Counted from the first letter of the stretch, positions 46,848 to 56,494 are shown. The stretch is DNA of 64,000 bases from Citrobacter youngae ATCC 29220 (GCF_000155975.1 NZ_GG730301.1:250049-314048); one strand, 5' to 3'. Made by a program: numbers and translations. Notes: generated by a model not told the origin, from the letters alone.

Positions 46848-48938
46848 ATGAGTGACATTATTAAAGTGAAAAATCGAACGGCGGGCGCTACCGGTGTGGG
46901 ACCGCGCGCTCGGCTGCTCTCATGGCTGCACAATATCCATCCCGGTGTGGCGATGAAGCTCGGTATGATTCTGGTTTTTTGTATCGCAACGCTGCTGATT
47001 GGTGCCTCTTTTATACTATCGTCTTATCTTTCCGAGGAATTGCAGGCTAATGCTCTGGAGATGATAAAAACCAACACGCGTATTTTCCACAATAGCATTT
47101 CTAATGAATTCCAGCGCGTCACCCGCGACGCGGAGCATTACAGCAACGTTTATATTAATAATTACCAAAACGTTGCCGATAAGCCGCTGCGTTATATGGA
47201 CGCAACTGAATTAAAAGCGGTACTGAGCAATCCTAACACTAACGCGCATTTCACCGAATTAACCAGCGTATTCGCCAGCACATTTATTCTGCAAGGCGAG
47301 CAGTTTACGCGCGTTAGCAGCACGTTACTGGCGAGTTCGGGCAATACGGCCACCGCAACGGTGCTGGGGCATGATAACCCGGCATTGCCGCTACTTCTGA
47401 AAAACAAACCCTTTTCGGGTGTGGTCACGCTGTTCGGAAAGCAGTTTATTAGCCACTATGAGCCGATAGCCGATAAATATGGTCAGGTCGTTGGCGCGGT
47501 TGCGGTGGGATTCGATGTTAAGCAAAGTCTGCAACCGATCATTCAGCGTTTGTTGAATGTGCATGTGGGTAAAGAGGGTTACGCCTACGTGCTGGATGCC
47601 GGATTTGAACCGGGTCGTATGTTGGTCCATCCATCGCTGAGCAATCAGCAGGCGATTAATATCACCGATGCCAATGGCTATAAGCTGTTTGCCGATATCC
47701 TCGAACATAAAAATGGCATCACTTACTACAACTGGGTGAGTCGATACGGTACGCCGCCGAGGACCAAGGTTGCCGTCTATGAATATATCGATGGGATCGA
47801 CTGGATCATTGCCACCACCAGCTACGTTGATGATGTCTCCAGAAGCAGCAACCTGGTACGCAATGGCCTGTTGTTGTTCACGGCTTTCTTGTTACCCGTC
47901 ATTTTAGTGCTGATTGCCGTTGCCAGTCGTTATCTGATTTCACGCCGTTTAAACCGCGTACTGGGCATTGCACAGACCATCGCAAAAGGAGATTTAACGG
48001 TTGACGTTGAGATCGATCACCACGATGAAATCGGCGAACTGCTGAGCGCGGTAGAGATGATGCGTCAGCGCCTGCACTCGCTGGTCGGCGATATGGTTTC
48101 TCATGCGGATTCGGTACACCAGGCGTCACTGCATATTACCGAAGCGGTAGATGGTCAGGCGTCAACCAGCGTGGAAACGTCATCTTCGGTGGCCGAAATT
48201 ACCTCCACGATGGAAGAGCTATCGGCTTCATCGACACAGATCGCTGAGCACTCACGCGCGGTGGTGGATATTGCCAACCAGACGCTTGAGGATTGCAATA
48301 AAGGTTCAGAATCGATGTCGCAATTGCTGATGCGGATGACGGATATTGATACCGATAATCAGCAAAATATGCGTGAAATCATGATGCTCGGCAACAAGTC
48401 GACGGAAATCAGCCGCGTGATGGTGATCATCAACAGCGTTGCCGATCAAACGAAACTTATCGCCTTTAACGCCGCGCTGGAAGCGGCCAGCGCCGGAGAA
48501 GCCGGTAAGCGTTTCTCGGTGGTGGCGGCTGAAATTCGCCGTCTGGCCGACTCCGTGACGGAATCGACGGTTGAGATCGAGAATAAAATTAGCGAGATCC
48601 AAAACGCGATCAATCGCCTGGTGCTGAACGCGGAAAAAGGCGGCGAGAGCATTAAAGCGGGAGCCAGAGCCTGTAAAGTCAGCGCTGAACATCTGAACGA
48701 CATCGTCGTTACCGCAGAGCAAACCTCTACGGCGGCGCTACAAATTTCACTATCAACTCAACAGCAGAAAACGGCGAGTAATCAGGTGGTTATGGCGCTG
48801 CGTGAGATTGTCGTTGCCAGTAACTATACCTCGCAATCGATCAAAGACATTTTGGTTGTCAGCCAGGATATGACGCAACTGTCGAAAGCGCTGAAAGAGG
48901 CGTCGACGTCATTCACTTTGACGGAAACGGATGCATGA
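46848..48938 (+). CDS. Methyl-accepting chemotaxis protein (Cache sensor), input of a Wsp-like pathway
   Basis: This 696-residue receptor has membrane segments at about 37-60 and 343-366, around a periplasmic region of about 280 residues with a Cache-type fold (GYAYVLDAGFEPGRMLVHPS, GIDWIIATTSYVDD). HAMP follows, then a signalling domain with the hairpin tip IAFNAALEAASAGEAGKRFSVV. There is no C-terminal CheR/CheB tether pentapeptide. Its stop overlaps the cheB start (ATGA). It is the only receptor in the operon and equivalent to WspA in role. Confidence 0.93.
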   Translation: MSDIIKVKNRTAGATGVGPRARLLSWLHNIHPGVAMKLGMILVFCIATLLIGASFILSSYLSEELQANALEMIKTNTRIFHNSISNEFQRVTRDAEHYSNVYINNYQNVADKPLRYMDATELKAVLSNPNTNAHFTELTSVFASTFILQGEQFTRVSSTLLASSGNTATATVLGHDNPALPLLLKNKPFSGVVTLFGKQFISHYEPIADKYGQVVGAVAVGFDVKQSLQPIIQRLLNVHVGKEGYAYVLDAGFEPGRMLVHPSLSNQQAINITDANGYKLFADILEHKNGITYYNWVSRYGTPPRTKVAVYEYIDGIDWIIATTSYVDDVSRSSNLVRNGLLLFTAFLLPVILVLIAVASRYLISRRLNRVLGIAQTIAKGDLTVDVEIDHHDEIGELLSAVEMMRQRLHSLVGDMVSHADSVHQASLHITEAVDGQASTSVETSSSVAEITSTMEELSASSTQIAEHSRAVVDIANQTLEDCNKGSESMSQLLMRMTDIDTDNQQNMREIMMLGNKSTEISRVMVIINSVADQTKLIAFNAALEAASAGEAGKRFSVVAAEIRRLADSVTESTVEIENKISEIQNAINRLVLNAEKGGESIKAGARACKVSAEHLNDIVVTAEQTSTAALQISLSTQQQKTASNQVVMALREIVVASNYTSQSIKDILVVSQDMTQLSKALKEASTSFTLTETDA

Positions 48939-50002
48939 ACAGCGGCAACATACGGGTGCTGATCCTCGACCTGGACAGCGCATCACGCAACGAGCTGGTC
49001 AGGCAACTGGAAGAGCACCCGGATATTAAGGTGGTGGGGCAAGCAGCACACCGCCGACAGGCGATCCGCTTGTTGCAGCAGCTGATGCCCGACCTGCTGA
49101 TTCTGACGCTGGACACGTCAGGCGCCGAAAACGTCGAGGTTGTGGAAACGATCATGGCGACCAGCGCTATACCCATCCTTGTGATGAGATTTTGTCCAGA
49201 AAAACAATGGGATGAGGATTATATTTCCCGCGGCGCGCTGGCGGTGCTGCACCATAGCAGCGATTTCCCGCTCTCCACCGATGCGCTGCATCGCAAAGTG
49301 GAATTGCTGGTCGGTGTAAAAGTGATTCGTCATATCAAGGGATTACGTCACCCAACCGAACCGGTAATGCCCGCCGCGCGTCCGACGATGAACGCCGTAA
49401 AGACGACGCAGGACTGGCCGTTTGTGCTGGCGATTGCCTGTTCGACGGGGGGGCCGCAGGCACTGAGCAAGCTATTACAGGATCTCCCCGGTACGTTTCC
49501 GTGCCCGGTGCTCATCGCCCAACACATTGCCGATGGCTTCGCAAAAAATATGGTGCACTGGCTGGACAGCGTGACCGAACTGAAGGTGCGCCTGGCGCAG
49601 GAAGACGACCGGGTCGAAGCGGGATATGTCTATATTTTACCGCCGGAGCAGCATCTGATCGTCAAAAGCAATCAACGACTGGCGGCAATCCCCAGACAGG
49701 AAAGCGATGTCTATCATCCCAGTTGCAATCTATTGCTGGAGTCGGTGGCTGAGGTGTTTCGCGAAAAGGCCGTCGGGCTGATTATGACGGGCATGGGCAG
49801 CGATGGCTGTCGTGGCATTGAGCTTATTTTCCGCCGGGGAGGGAGAACGCTGGCGCAGGACGAAGAAAGCTCGGTGGTATTCGGTATGAATAAGAACGCG
49901 ATCGACAAGCAGCTCATCCACCGCACGATCCCGCTGAACGGCCTCGCCAGCGTCTTGCTTTCGATGGCGTTGCACGGGCATTTTGAGAGTAAATTGCCAT
50001 GA
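48935..50002 (+). CDS. CheB-type methylesterase with degenerate receiver domain (WspF-like)
   Basis: This 355-residue protein has an N-terminal receiver-like domain (about 6-125) and a C-terminal methylesterase (about 163-350). The catalytic triad is intact: Ser170 (ACSTGGPQAL), His197 (AQHIADGF) and Asp290 (GMGSDG). The receiver looks damaged: the acidic pair reads Asp12-Leu13, and the phosphoacceptor position aligns with Thr58 (PDLLILTLDTSG). Asp60 could substitute only with a two-residue shift. Activity may therefore not depend on phosphorylation. The start overlaps the MCP stop and the stop overlaps the cheR start (both ATGA). Confidence 0.92.
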   Translation: MNSGNIRVLILDLDSASRNELVRQLEEHPDIKVVGQAAHRRQAIRLLQQLMPDLLILTLDTSGAENVEVVETIMATSAIPILVMRFCPEKQWDEDYISRGALAVLHHSSDFPLSTDALHRKVELLVGVKVIRHIKGLRHPTEPVMPAARPTMNAVKTTQDWPFVLAIACSTGGPQALSKLLQDLPGTFPCPVLIAQHIADGFAKNMVHWLDSVTELKVRLAQEDDRVEAGYVYILPPEQHLIVKSNQRLAAIPRQESDVYHPSCNLLLESVAEVFREKAVGLIMTGMGSDGCRGIELIFRRGGRTLAQDEESSVVFGMNKNAIDKQLIHRTIPLNGLASVLLSMALHGHFESKLP

Positions 50003-51411
50003 TCCCCAATCTTCCCGATTACGCCCGTTTGATAAAAGAACGGGTGGGTTTGCACTTTGATAACGCAATGGAAGCGTTGCTGAAATCGGCGCTGAAACGG
50101 CGTATGAGCGAACGAAATATCAGTAATTACTATGAATATTATGAACAACTGCGTATGTCGCAGGATGAGTTCGATAACTTCATTACGCTGATTACCATTA
50201 ACGAAACCTATTTTTTCCGCGAAAGCGATACGCTGGATCTGATCTGCGATAAGTGGGTCCCGCGTCTGCTGCAACAGCGCAGCGGCCCGCTGCGTATTCT
50301 CAGCGCCGGATGCTCTTCCGGAGAAGAGGCCTATTCGCTGGCGATTAAACTGCATGAGAAATACCAGGGCGAAATGGCCCAGCAGATTGAAATTTACGGT
50401 TGTGATATTGACCCGGTAATCCTGGCAAAAGCCAGAAACGCCAGCTATTCAAGCTACTCGTTTCGCGGCGTCGACCCGGGCATTCAGCAGCGCTATTTTA
50501 CCCGCTCAGGAAACCTCTACCGGCTGCATGATGCGATCCGTGAGAAAGTCTCGTTTCACCGCACCAACATTATAAAAGAACAGCTGTTGCCGGAAGTGGA
50601 CATCATTTTGCTGCGCAACGTGTCCATCTATTTCGACACGCCAACGCGTCGTGAACTGCACGGTAATTTGTCGAAAATGCTCCAGCCTCAGGGGGCTTTA
50701 TTTTTTGGCAACGCGGAAACGCTGGCCAACAATTTCGACATCCTGAAGCTGGAGCAGGAAGAGGGCATTTTTTATTTTTGCCACCATCGTGAAGCGGCGA
50801 AGGTAGCGCCCGTGCCCCGAGCTGCAGCGCGCGTTGCGCCGCCGAGAACGGTGGTTGAACTGGACGCTCCCGCGCCAACGGTGCAGCAGAATAATGACTG
50901 GCTGAAGAAAGCGCGCGCCTGTCTCGATGAAAAATGTTTTTCTGAAGCTGAAAAGTGTATTGCCTGCGTATTACGCGACGATCCCCGTAATCCGGATGCG
51001 CTGCTGATTCAGGGCGTCATTGCCCTCGAACAGCGTCAGTTTTCTCAGACCGCCGGAAACGCGCAGAAAATCCTCGCCCAGGATGAGTGGTCGGCAGAAG
51101 CTAAAATGCTGCTTGGCATGGCGATGATGTGGCAGCGTCAGACGCAACAGGCTATCGCCTGGTTTAAACAGGTGGTTTATCAGGAGCCAGGCTACTGGCC
51201 AGCGCACTATTATCTGGCCGAAATGTACCGTCAAAGCGAGTTACGCCAGCCTGCGCAGCGTACGTATCGCGTGGTGATGCAGTTACTGAACGACGAAATG
51301 AACAACCCTTCTACGGTTTGTCGTCTGCGTTTGCCGATGGTGTTTCCCGGCAATACGTTTCGTTTTCTCTGTGAACATCAACTGGCGCAATTTGCCCACC
51401 AAAGTGGCTAA
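49999..51411 (+). CDS. CheR-type receptor methyltransferase with TPR tail (WspC-like)
   Basis: This 470-residue protein has CheR N and catalytic domains (about 1-265), with NETYFFRE, the SAM loop ILSAGCSSGEEAYSLAI and LLRNVSIYFD (canonical N-Y-I/L-F region). After a Pro/Ala linker there are about three TPR units (about 295-430). The CheR-TPR fusion is the form found in Pseudomonas WspC. It adds methyl groups to the adjacent receptor for adaptation. Confidence 0.94.
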   Translation: MIPNLPDYARLIKERVGLHFDNAMEALLKSALKRRMSERNISNYYEYYEQLRMSQDEFDNFITLITINETYFFRESDTLDLICDKWVPRLLQQRSGPLRILSAGCSSGEEAYSLAIKLHEKYQGEMAQQIEIYGCDIDPVILAKARNASYSSYSFRGVDPGIQQRYFTRSGNLYRLHDAIREKVSFHRTNIIKEQLLPEVDIILLRNVSIYFDTPTRRELHGNLSKMLQPQGALFFGNAETLANNFDILKLEQEEGIFYFCHHREAAKVAPVPRAAARVAPPRTVVELDAPAPTVQQNNDWLKKARACLDEKCFSEAEKCIACVLRDDPRNPDALLIQGVIALEQRQFSQTAGNAQKILAQDEWSAEAKMLLGMAMMWQRQTQQAIAWFKQVVYQEPGYWPAHYYLAEMYRQSELRQPAQRTYRVVMQLLNDEMNNPSTVCRLRLPMVFPGNTFRFLCEHQLAQFAHQSG

Positions 51412-51422
51412 TAAGAGCGATT

Positions 51423-53540
51423 ATGGCTATCGATCTGAAAAAATTCGTTCTGCGCTTTATTGATGAAGGGAGAGGTCATTTGCAGACGATCAGCGAAGGG
51501 GCGTTTCTCCTCTCCGCTGATGAACACACTGAAGCCTGGATAGGTGAGATGTTTCGCGCCGCGCACACGCTGAAAGGGGGCGCGCGGATGCTGAAACTGC
51601 AAAGTATCGCTGATGTCACTCATTATCTTGAGGATGTATTAAGTGAGCTGCGCGATAACAAACTGACGCCGGACAGGGTGCTGGGCAATTTGATTCATGA
51701 GTCCGTGGAGTATCTTTCGGGCCAGTTGACCCAGCTTTTTGTCAGCGAGGGCGATAATCAGTTGCCACCGGCGGATGCCGGACTGTGCGAACGTCTGGCC
51801 CGCGCCAGCCGGGGGGAAACCGTCACTGCGGCGCTGGAGTCGCCAGCGGCTACGGACAAGCCTGCGGCGGCCCTCTCCGTGGACTCAGGTATCAAGCAGG
51901 CCGATTTTGTCCGGGTAAAACTGAACAAGCTGGATGGCCTGATCGACATCCTTGGCGAGGTGCTGGCCGGGCACGATCGCCTTGAACAGCAGATCCAAAA
52001 CCTGAGTCAGTTGGTTCCCCGATTGCCGGGCCTGAGCGCCGAACAGCTTCGCCAGCAGATCCACGATTTTAGCGCGCAGTTGAAAGAGAGCGTTCAGCTC
52101 CAGCATTTGCAGATGTTTGAACTGTACGACGTGGCGGCGCGGATCCGCATGCTTCCGCTTTCAACGTTATTTGAGCCGATCTCCCTGCAGGTCAGCGAGC
52201 TGGCTGCCACGCTGAACAAACAGGTGGTGTGCCGCTTCGTCGGCGGCGAAGTGGAAATCGACCGGCAGCTTATTGACCGGCTATCGGAGTCGCTGACGCA
52301 TTTGCTGCGTAACGCGGTCGATCACGGCATTGGCGAAATTGACGAACGCCTGGCGCTGGGGAAATCAACGCGCGGCACCATTACCATCACCACTCAGCAG
52401 GACGGCAGCGGAATATTACTGCGCATCGAAGATGACGGTCGCGGTCTGAATTATGAGGCCATCAGCGCGAAGGCGGTCAGTAAAGGCCTGGTTCCCGCAT
52501 CAATGGCCGGACAACTCTCCGAGCAGGAGTGTAATGAGCTGATTTTTCATCCCGGTTTTTCCACCAGCAAGATTGTCTCCGAGCTTTCCGGGCGCGGCGT
52601 TGGCCTTGATGTGGTGCGTAAAACGGTGGTGACCGACCTGCAAGGTGATTTGCAGGTATACAGTCACCCGGGCGTCGGAACCAGCTTTAGCCTGCGCCTG
52701 CCGGTCTCGCTCACGATGATGCGAATTATGCAATTTGAAGAGCAGGGACACCTGTTCGGACTGGCGGCACAGTATGTGGTCGAGGTGGTGGAATGTACCC
52801 CGGAGGGGATTAGCGACATCGCCGGGCGACCGGCCATTATTCTGCATAACGAGTTTATTCCGGTGGTTTGCGCAGGCGCTCTGCTGGGCATTCACGATCG
52901 TCAGGGGAACCACTCATCGGCGGGACAGCGTTTAATCATCGTGCAGAACCAGTACAGCAAAATGGCGCTGCGGGTGGATAAGCTGCTCGATGAACGCAAG
53001 ATGATGATCAAACCGTTACCGAAGCATATGCAGCAGCAGTCGCTGGTCTCCGGCATGGTACAGACGCCGGATAACCAACTGGTCAGTATCCTGCAAGTGC
53101 CTGCGCTGATGGCGATGGCGCAGCAGTCGCGGCAAACCAGCGCCCCGGCGCCAGCGGCGAGCGTGGCGCAAGATGCCTGGCACGTGCTGGTGGTCGATGA
53201 TTCTCTCAATACCCGCGAGATAGAAAAAAATGTGCTGGAAGCGCATGGCTATCAGGTCACGTTGGCAGAAGACGGGCTGTCAGGGCTGCAAAAAGCGAAA
53301 CTGACCCAGTTTGATGCCGTACTGACGGATGTCGAAATGCCGCTTATGGATGGTTTTACCTTCACCAAAGCGTTGCGCGCAGAGAAAAATTACCAGCACA
53401 CTCCCATCATCATCGTGACGTCCCGCGCGAAGGAAGAAGACCGGCGAAGGGGGATTCAGGTCGGGGCGGACGCCTACATCGCCAAAGGCGATTTCGAGCA
53501 GGACAGTTTAATCAAAACATTAAAAATGCTTTTGTGCTGA
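51423..53540 (+). CDS. Hybrid histidine kinase CheA-REC (WspE-like)
   Basis: This 705-residue kinase has an N-terminal Hpt domain (phospho-His48 in AAHTLKGGARML), no P2 domain, and a dimerisation region. The ATPase follows (N-box HLLRNAVDHGI, DDGRGLN, GRGVGLDVVR, GVGTSFSLRLP), then a CheW-like domain (about 440-575) and a C-terminal receiver with Asp636 (LTDVEMPLMDG). This layout is that of WspE. It should pass phosphate to its own receiver, the CheY protein and the GGDEF regulator encoded next. Confidence 0.95.
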   Translation: MAIDLKKFVLRFIDEGRGHLQTISEGAFLLSADEHTEAWIGEMFRAAHTLKGGARMLKLQSIADVTHYLEDVLSELRDNKLTPDRVLGNLIHESVEYLSGQLTQLFVSEGDNQLPPADAGLCERLARASRGETVTAALESPAATDKPAAALSVDSGIKQADFVRVKLNKLDGLIDILGEVLAGHDRLEQQIQNLSQLVPRLPGLSAEQLRQQIHDFSAQLKESVQLQHLQMFELYDVAARIRMLPLSTLFEPISLQVSELAATLNKQVVCRFVGGEVEIDRQLIDRLSESLTHLLRNAVDHGIGEIDERLALGKSTRGTITITTQQDGSGILLRIEDDGRGLNYEAISAKAVSKGLVPASMAGQLSEQECNELIFHPGFSTSKIVSELSGRGVGLDVVRKTVVTDLQGDLQVYSHPGVGTSFSLRLPVSLTMMRIMQFEEQGHLFGLAAQYVVEVVECTPEGISDIAGRPAIILHNEFIPVVCAGALLGIHDRQGNHSSAGQRLIIVQNQYSKMALRVDKLLDERKMMIKPLPKHMQQQSLVSGMVQTPDNQLVSILQVPALMAMAQQSRQTSAPAPAASVAQDAWHVLVVDDSLNTREIEKNVLEAHGYQVTLAEDGLSGLQKAKLTQFDAVLTDVEMPLMDGFTFTKALRAEKNYQHTPIIIVTSRAKEEDRRRGIQVGADAYIAKGDFEQDSLIKTLKMLLC

Positions 53541-53562
53541 TGGCGCAAAATCGAGAGAGAAG

Positions 53563-53925
53563 ATGCGAATTTTATTAGTTGATGATGATCTTTTTGCGGC
53601 AGAGCTGGCCTCCATTTTTTTGCAAATGGACGGCTACGACGTGGTGATTGTGGAAAGCGCGATTTCCGCCTTAGCGTGCCTGGATTCGGATAACAGTATC
53701 GACCTGGTGATTAGCGACCTGCATATGCCGGAGATCGGGGGGCTGGATTTGCTGGCGCTGTTACGCGCTCAGAATTGGTCTAAGCCCTTTATTTTACTCA
53801 GCGCGAATGAGGTGACGGCCAGCGATCTCCTGTACGACCGTTGGGTAAAAAAAGATGAAAACCTGGCGGAAAATCTGGGGGCGGCAGTAAATGCGCTCCT
53901 GCAACCGTCCGTGGTTACTGAATAA
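53563..53925 (+). CDS. Stand-alone CheY-like receiver
   Basis: This 120-residue single receiver domain has the acidic triplet Asp7-Asp8-Asp9, phosphoacceptor Asp52 (LVISDLHMPEIGG), Ser80 and Lys96. All key residues are present. The Pseudomonas Wsp operon has no such gene, so this may be a phosphate sink or a second output. It lies 13 bases before the GGDEF regulator gene. Confidence 0.9.
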   Translation: MRILLVDDDLFAAELASIFLQMDGYDVVIVESAISALACLDSDNSIDLVISDLHMPEIGGLDLLALLRAQNWSKPFILLSANEVTASDLLYDRWVKKDENLAENLGAAVNALLQPSVVTE

Positions 53926-53938
53926 GCCTGGGCGTTTG

Positions 53939-55615
53939 ATGAAACAAGAAAATAAGCACATAGCGATGGCGGCTGCGCAGGAAAAAATAGCGCGTCTGCG
54001 CCAGGGCTTTTTACGTCGCATCCCCGACATGCTGGCGCAGGCGGAAAGGCTGCTCGTTCAATTAGTCGCTGAACCCAGCGAAGCCTGTCGTAAACAGCTG
54101 CATATTCTGCTGCACAGTATTCATGGTTCGGCAGGGTCCTTTGGTTTTAGCCCGCTGGCGAATGCCTCAGCGGAAGGTGAGCGTTTACTGACAGAGCCGG
54201 AAACTGGCCCCGGTACGCTGCATTACGATGAGCTTCGGCGCATCCTTCGTTGGTTGTATACCTTGACTCAGGAACAGCTCAACCTTGAGCACCGTATCAG
54301 CGATACGGATTTCACTTTACCAATCGCCGCGCAGCGCCCGGAAGGGGGATACGTGCGACGGGCCAGCAAGCCTATCTACCTGTGTGATGATGACGTTGAC
54401 CAGGTTGAGTTGCTCGCTACCCAACTGCGCTGTTTCGGTTTTACCTGTCATGTGTTTGCGAACACGCAGGATTTTACCCAGGCCGTGTTGTCGCAACCGC
54501 CAGCCGTGGTGATTATGGATGTCAGCTTTCCGGACAACGCCTACGGCGGGCCGCTGGCGATGTCGGATCTGAAACAGAAAGTGGGCAAGCCTTTTCCGGT
54601 GCTGTTTCTCTCGTGCCACAGCGATTTTAACGCCCGCATCAACGCCATTAAGTCCGGCTGTGATGGTTATTATGTAAAGCCGGCTTCGATTACCGATTTA
54701 GTACAGGAGCTTCACCGCCTGACCCAACCGTCGCTGAAAAAGCCTTATCAGGTGCTGTTGATCGATGATGAACCGGCGGTGGCGGAATACAACGCGGAAA
54801 GGCTGCGCATGGCGGGCATGGAAGTACATGTCCTGGAAAAACCGCACTATTTACTGCACGTGCTGAACGCGCAACCGATCGATCTGGTGTTGATGGATTA
54901 CCACATGCCGGAGTTCAGCGGCGAGGAGCTGACGAAACTGATTCGCCAAATACCGCAGCACATCGGCCTGCCTATCGCCTATCTCTCCAGCGAGACTAAC
55001 AAGCATGCGCAGTTGGGCGCGATGAGCATCGGCGCGGAGGATTTTATTCTCAAACAGGCCGATCCTGAGGAACTCATCCGTGCCGTAACGATCCGCGCGG
55101 AAAGAATGCGCGTCCTGCGTGCCCGCATGTCGCAGGACAGCCTGAGCGGATTATATAACCACTCCACGACCACTCATTATCTCAAAAGCGCGATTGCCGA
55201 GTCGAACTACAGCGGCAACCCGTTCTGTATGGTGATGGTGGATCTGGATCGCTTCAAAAGCATTAATGATACCTATGGCCATGCGGTCGGCGACCAGGTG
55301 ATTGTTGGGATTTCGCAGCTGTTTTCCCATCGCCTGCGTAGCACGGATATCGTTGGTCGTTACGGGGGTGAAGAGTTTGTCATCATTATGCCTGGCACCA
55401 GCAGCGACAAGGCGGCGCGGGTGGTCGAGCGATTGCGCAGGGACTACGAGCAGGTCACCTTCTCCGTGAATGACGCCAGCTTTCACAGTACCTTCAGCGC
55501 GGGTATCGCGCAGTGGCAGTTTGGCGATCGTGTTGAAACGCTGCGCGAACGCGCCGACCAGGCGCTGTATGCCGCGAAGCAAAATGGTCGTAACACCTTC
55601 TGCATTGCTGAGTGA
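53939..55615 (+). CDS. Hpt-REC-REC-GGDEF diguanylate cyclase (output of the pathway)
   Basis: This 558-residue protein has an Hpt-like domain (about 15-115; phospho-His59 in HSIHGSAGSFG) and a receiver with Asp194 (VVIMDVSFPD). A second receiver carries Asp320 (LVLMDYHMPEFSG). The cyclase domain (about 395-555) has an intact GGEEF at 476-480 and an RxxD inhibitory site (Arg467-Asp470) five residues before it. It corresponds in role to WspR but has two receivers like PleD plus an extra Hpt. An in-frame start at 53891 would run back into the cheY gene, so ATG 53939 is chosen. Confidence 0.93.
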   Translation: MKQENKHIAMAAAQEKIARLRQGFLRRIPDMLAQAERLLVQLVAEPSEACRKQLHILLHSIHGSAGSFGFSPLANASAEGERLLTEPETGPGTLHYDELRRILRWLYTLTQEQLNLEHRISDTDFTLPIAAQRPEGGYVRRASKPIYLCDDDVDQVELLATQLRCFGFTCHVFANTQDFTQAVLSQPPAVVIMDVSFPDNAYGGPLAMSDLKQKVGKPFPVLFLSCHSDFNARINAIKSGCDGYYVKPASITDLVQELHRLTQPSLKKPYQVLLIDDEPAVAEYNAERLRMAGMEVHVLEKPHYLLHVLNAQPIDLVLMDYHMPEFSGEELTKLIRQIPQHIGLPIAYLSSETNKHAQLGAMSIGAEDFILKQADPEELIRAVTIRAERMRVLRARMSQDSLSGLYNHSTTTHYLKSAIAESNYSGNPFCMVMVDLDRFKSINDTYGHAVGDQVIVGISQLFSHRLRSTDIVGRYGGEEFVIIMPGTSSDKAARVVERLRRDYEQVTFSVNDASFHSTFSAGIAQWQFGDRVETLRERADQALYAAKQNGRNTFCIAE

Positions 55616-55626
55616 AAGGAGAAAAC

Positions 55627-56151
55627 ATGAGCCAACAGCTGGAGCACATTCTCGCCCTGAATCACGGTGAAAAGCCGGAGTGTGAAAACGTTGATGAACC
55701 GCAGCGAACGCTGGTGCTGTTTCAGCTGGCGGGTAAGAATTTTGCATTTTATGGGGCGCAGATAAAAGAGATCCTCGCGGAGCGTCCTATTTCCTGGGTT
55801 CCCTGCTGTGCGCCAATGCTGGAAGGCGTCATCAACTACCGTGGACGCGTGGAGTCGGTGATGAGGCTGGACGGCCTGATCGACAAACCTGACGTTAACC
55901 CGGCAGGTAAACGCACCATCCTGATTGGTTGCGCCGAAAAAATGCAAAGCGGGATCCTGATAGATAAGCTGATTGATGTGCTGGAAGTCACCGAAAGCCA
56001 GATCCACTTGCCGGGAGACTCGCTGCCTCCGGCGCTGCAGACTATCGCAGTGGGTGTGGTTAACGTGGCGGAAACCTGGTTCACGCTGCTCGATCTGAAT
56101 CTGGTTTTTGCACGTTATCAGGAGACCAGCGGTTATGCCGACTCTCACTAA
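55627..56151 (+). CDS. CheW-type scaffold protein 1
   Basis: This 174-residue CheW-domain protein links the MCP to the CheA kinase. Motifs include LVLFQLAGKNFAFYGAQIKEIL, WVPCCAPMLEGVINYRGRV and VVNVAETWFTLLDLNLVF. AAGGAG six bases before the ATG at 55627 decides the start over a GTG at 55612. The first 30 residues are an extra tail. It overlaps the next cheW by 17 bases. Confidence 0.92.
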   Translation: MSQQLEHILALNHGEKPECENVDEPQRTLVLFQLAGKNFAFYGAQIKEILAERPISWVPCCAPMLEGVINYRGRVESVMRLDGLIDKPDVNPAGKRTILIGCAEKMQSGILIDKLIDVLEVTESQIHLPGDSLPPALQTIAVGVVNVAETWFTLLDLNLVFARYQETSGYADSH

Positions 56152-56494
56152 TCTGGCTGTGGTGCGTATTACCCTCGGGACGCTCAATTTTTATATTCCG
56201 GCAAACCAGGTCGGGCGCTGCTCGCTGGTGACACAGGTTGCGCCTGAAATCCCGCGTTTTAGCCAGTGGCTGGGCATTGCCGATGAGCCGCAGCAGGGCA
56301 GGCATTTGCACTTGTTTGTCCCGCAGAGCGGGGTTGAGACCGGCTGGTACCTATGGGGGCAGCTGGAGAATGTCATCTTGCCTGGCGATACTATTTTTGC
56401 CGTACCGCCGCTTCTGGTGCGCAACTGTCATCTGCCTGCGCTACGTGCGCTGGTGGGCAGCGAAGCCTTCAGCCCGTTGTTAAGCTGGCGCTGA
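56135..56494 (+). CDS. Short, divergent CheW-like protein 2
   Basis: This 119-residue protein starts MPTLTNLAVVRITLGTLNFY, with AGGAG 10 bases upstream of the ATG at 56135. It keeps the CheW N-terminal beta pattern (FYIPANQVGRCSL) and the VPP..LVRNCHLPALRALV end. It is about 40 residues shorter than usual and lacks the G-x-I-x-x-R-G core of the first CheW. Wsp-type operons also carry two CheW proteins (WspB and WspD). It is the last gene of the operon and converges on sitD. Confidence 0.72.
   Translation: MPTLTNLAVVRITLGTLNFYIPANQVGRCSLVTQVAPEIPRFSQWLGIADEPQQGRHLHLFVPQSGVETGWYLWGQLENVILPGDTIFAVPPLLVRNCHLPALRALVGSEAFSPLLSWR

Noticed and set aside
14506-56494. Type III secretion or other SPI-1 genes in the mutS-sit interval
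   Set aside because: No inv, spa, prg, sip or hil-type sequence is present; the interval is filled with adhesin, secretion and cyclic-di-GMP genes.
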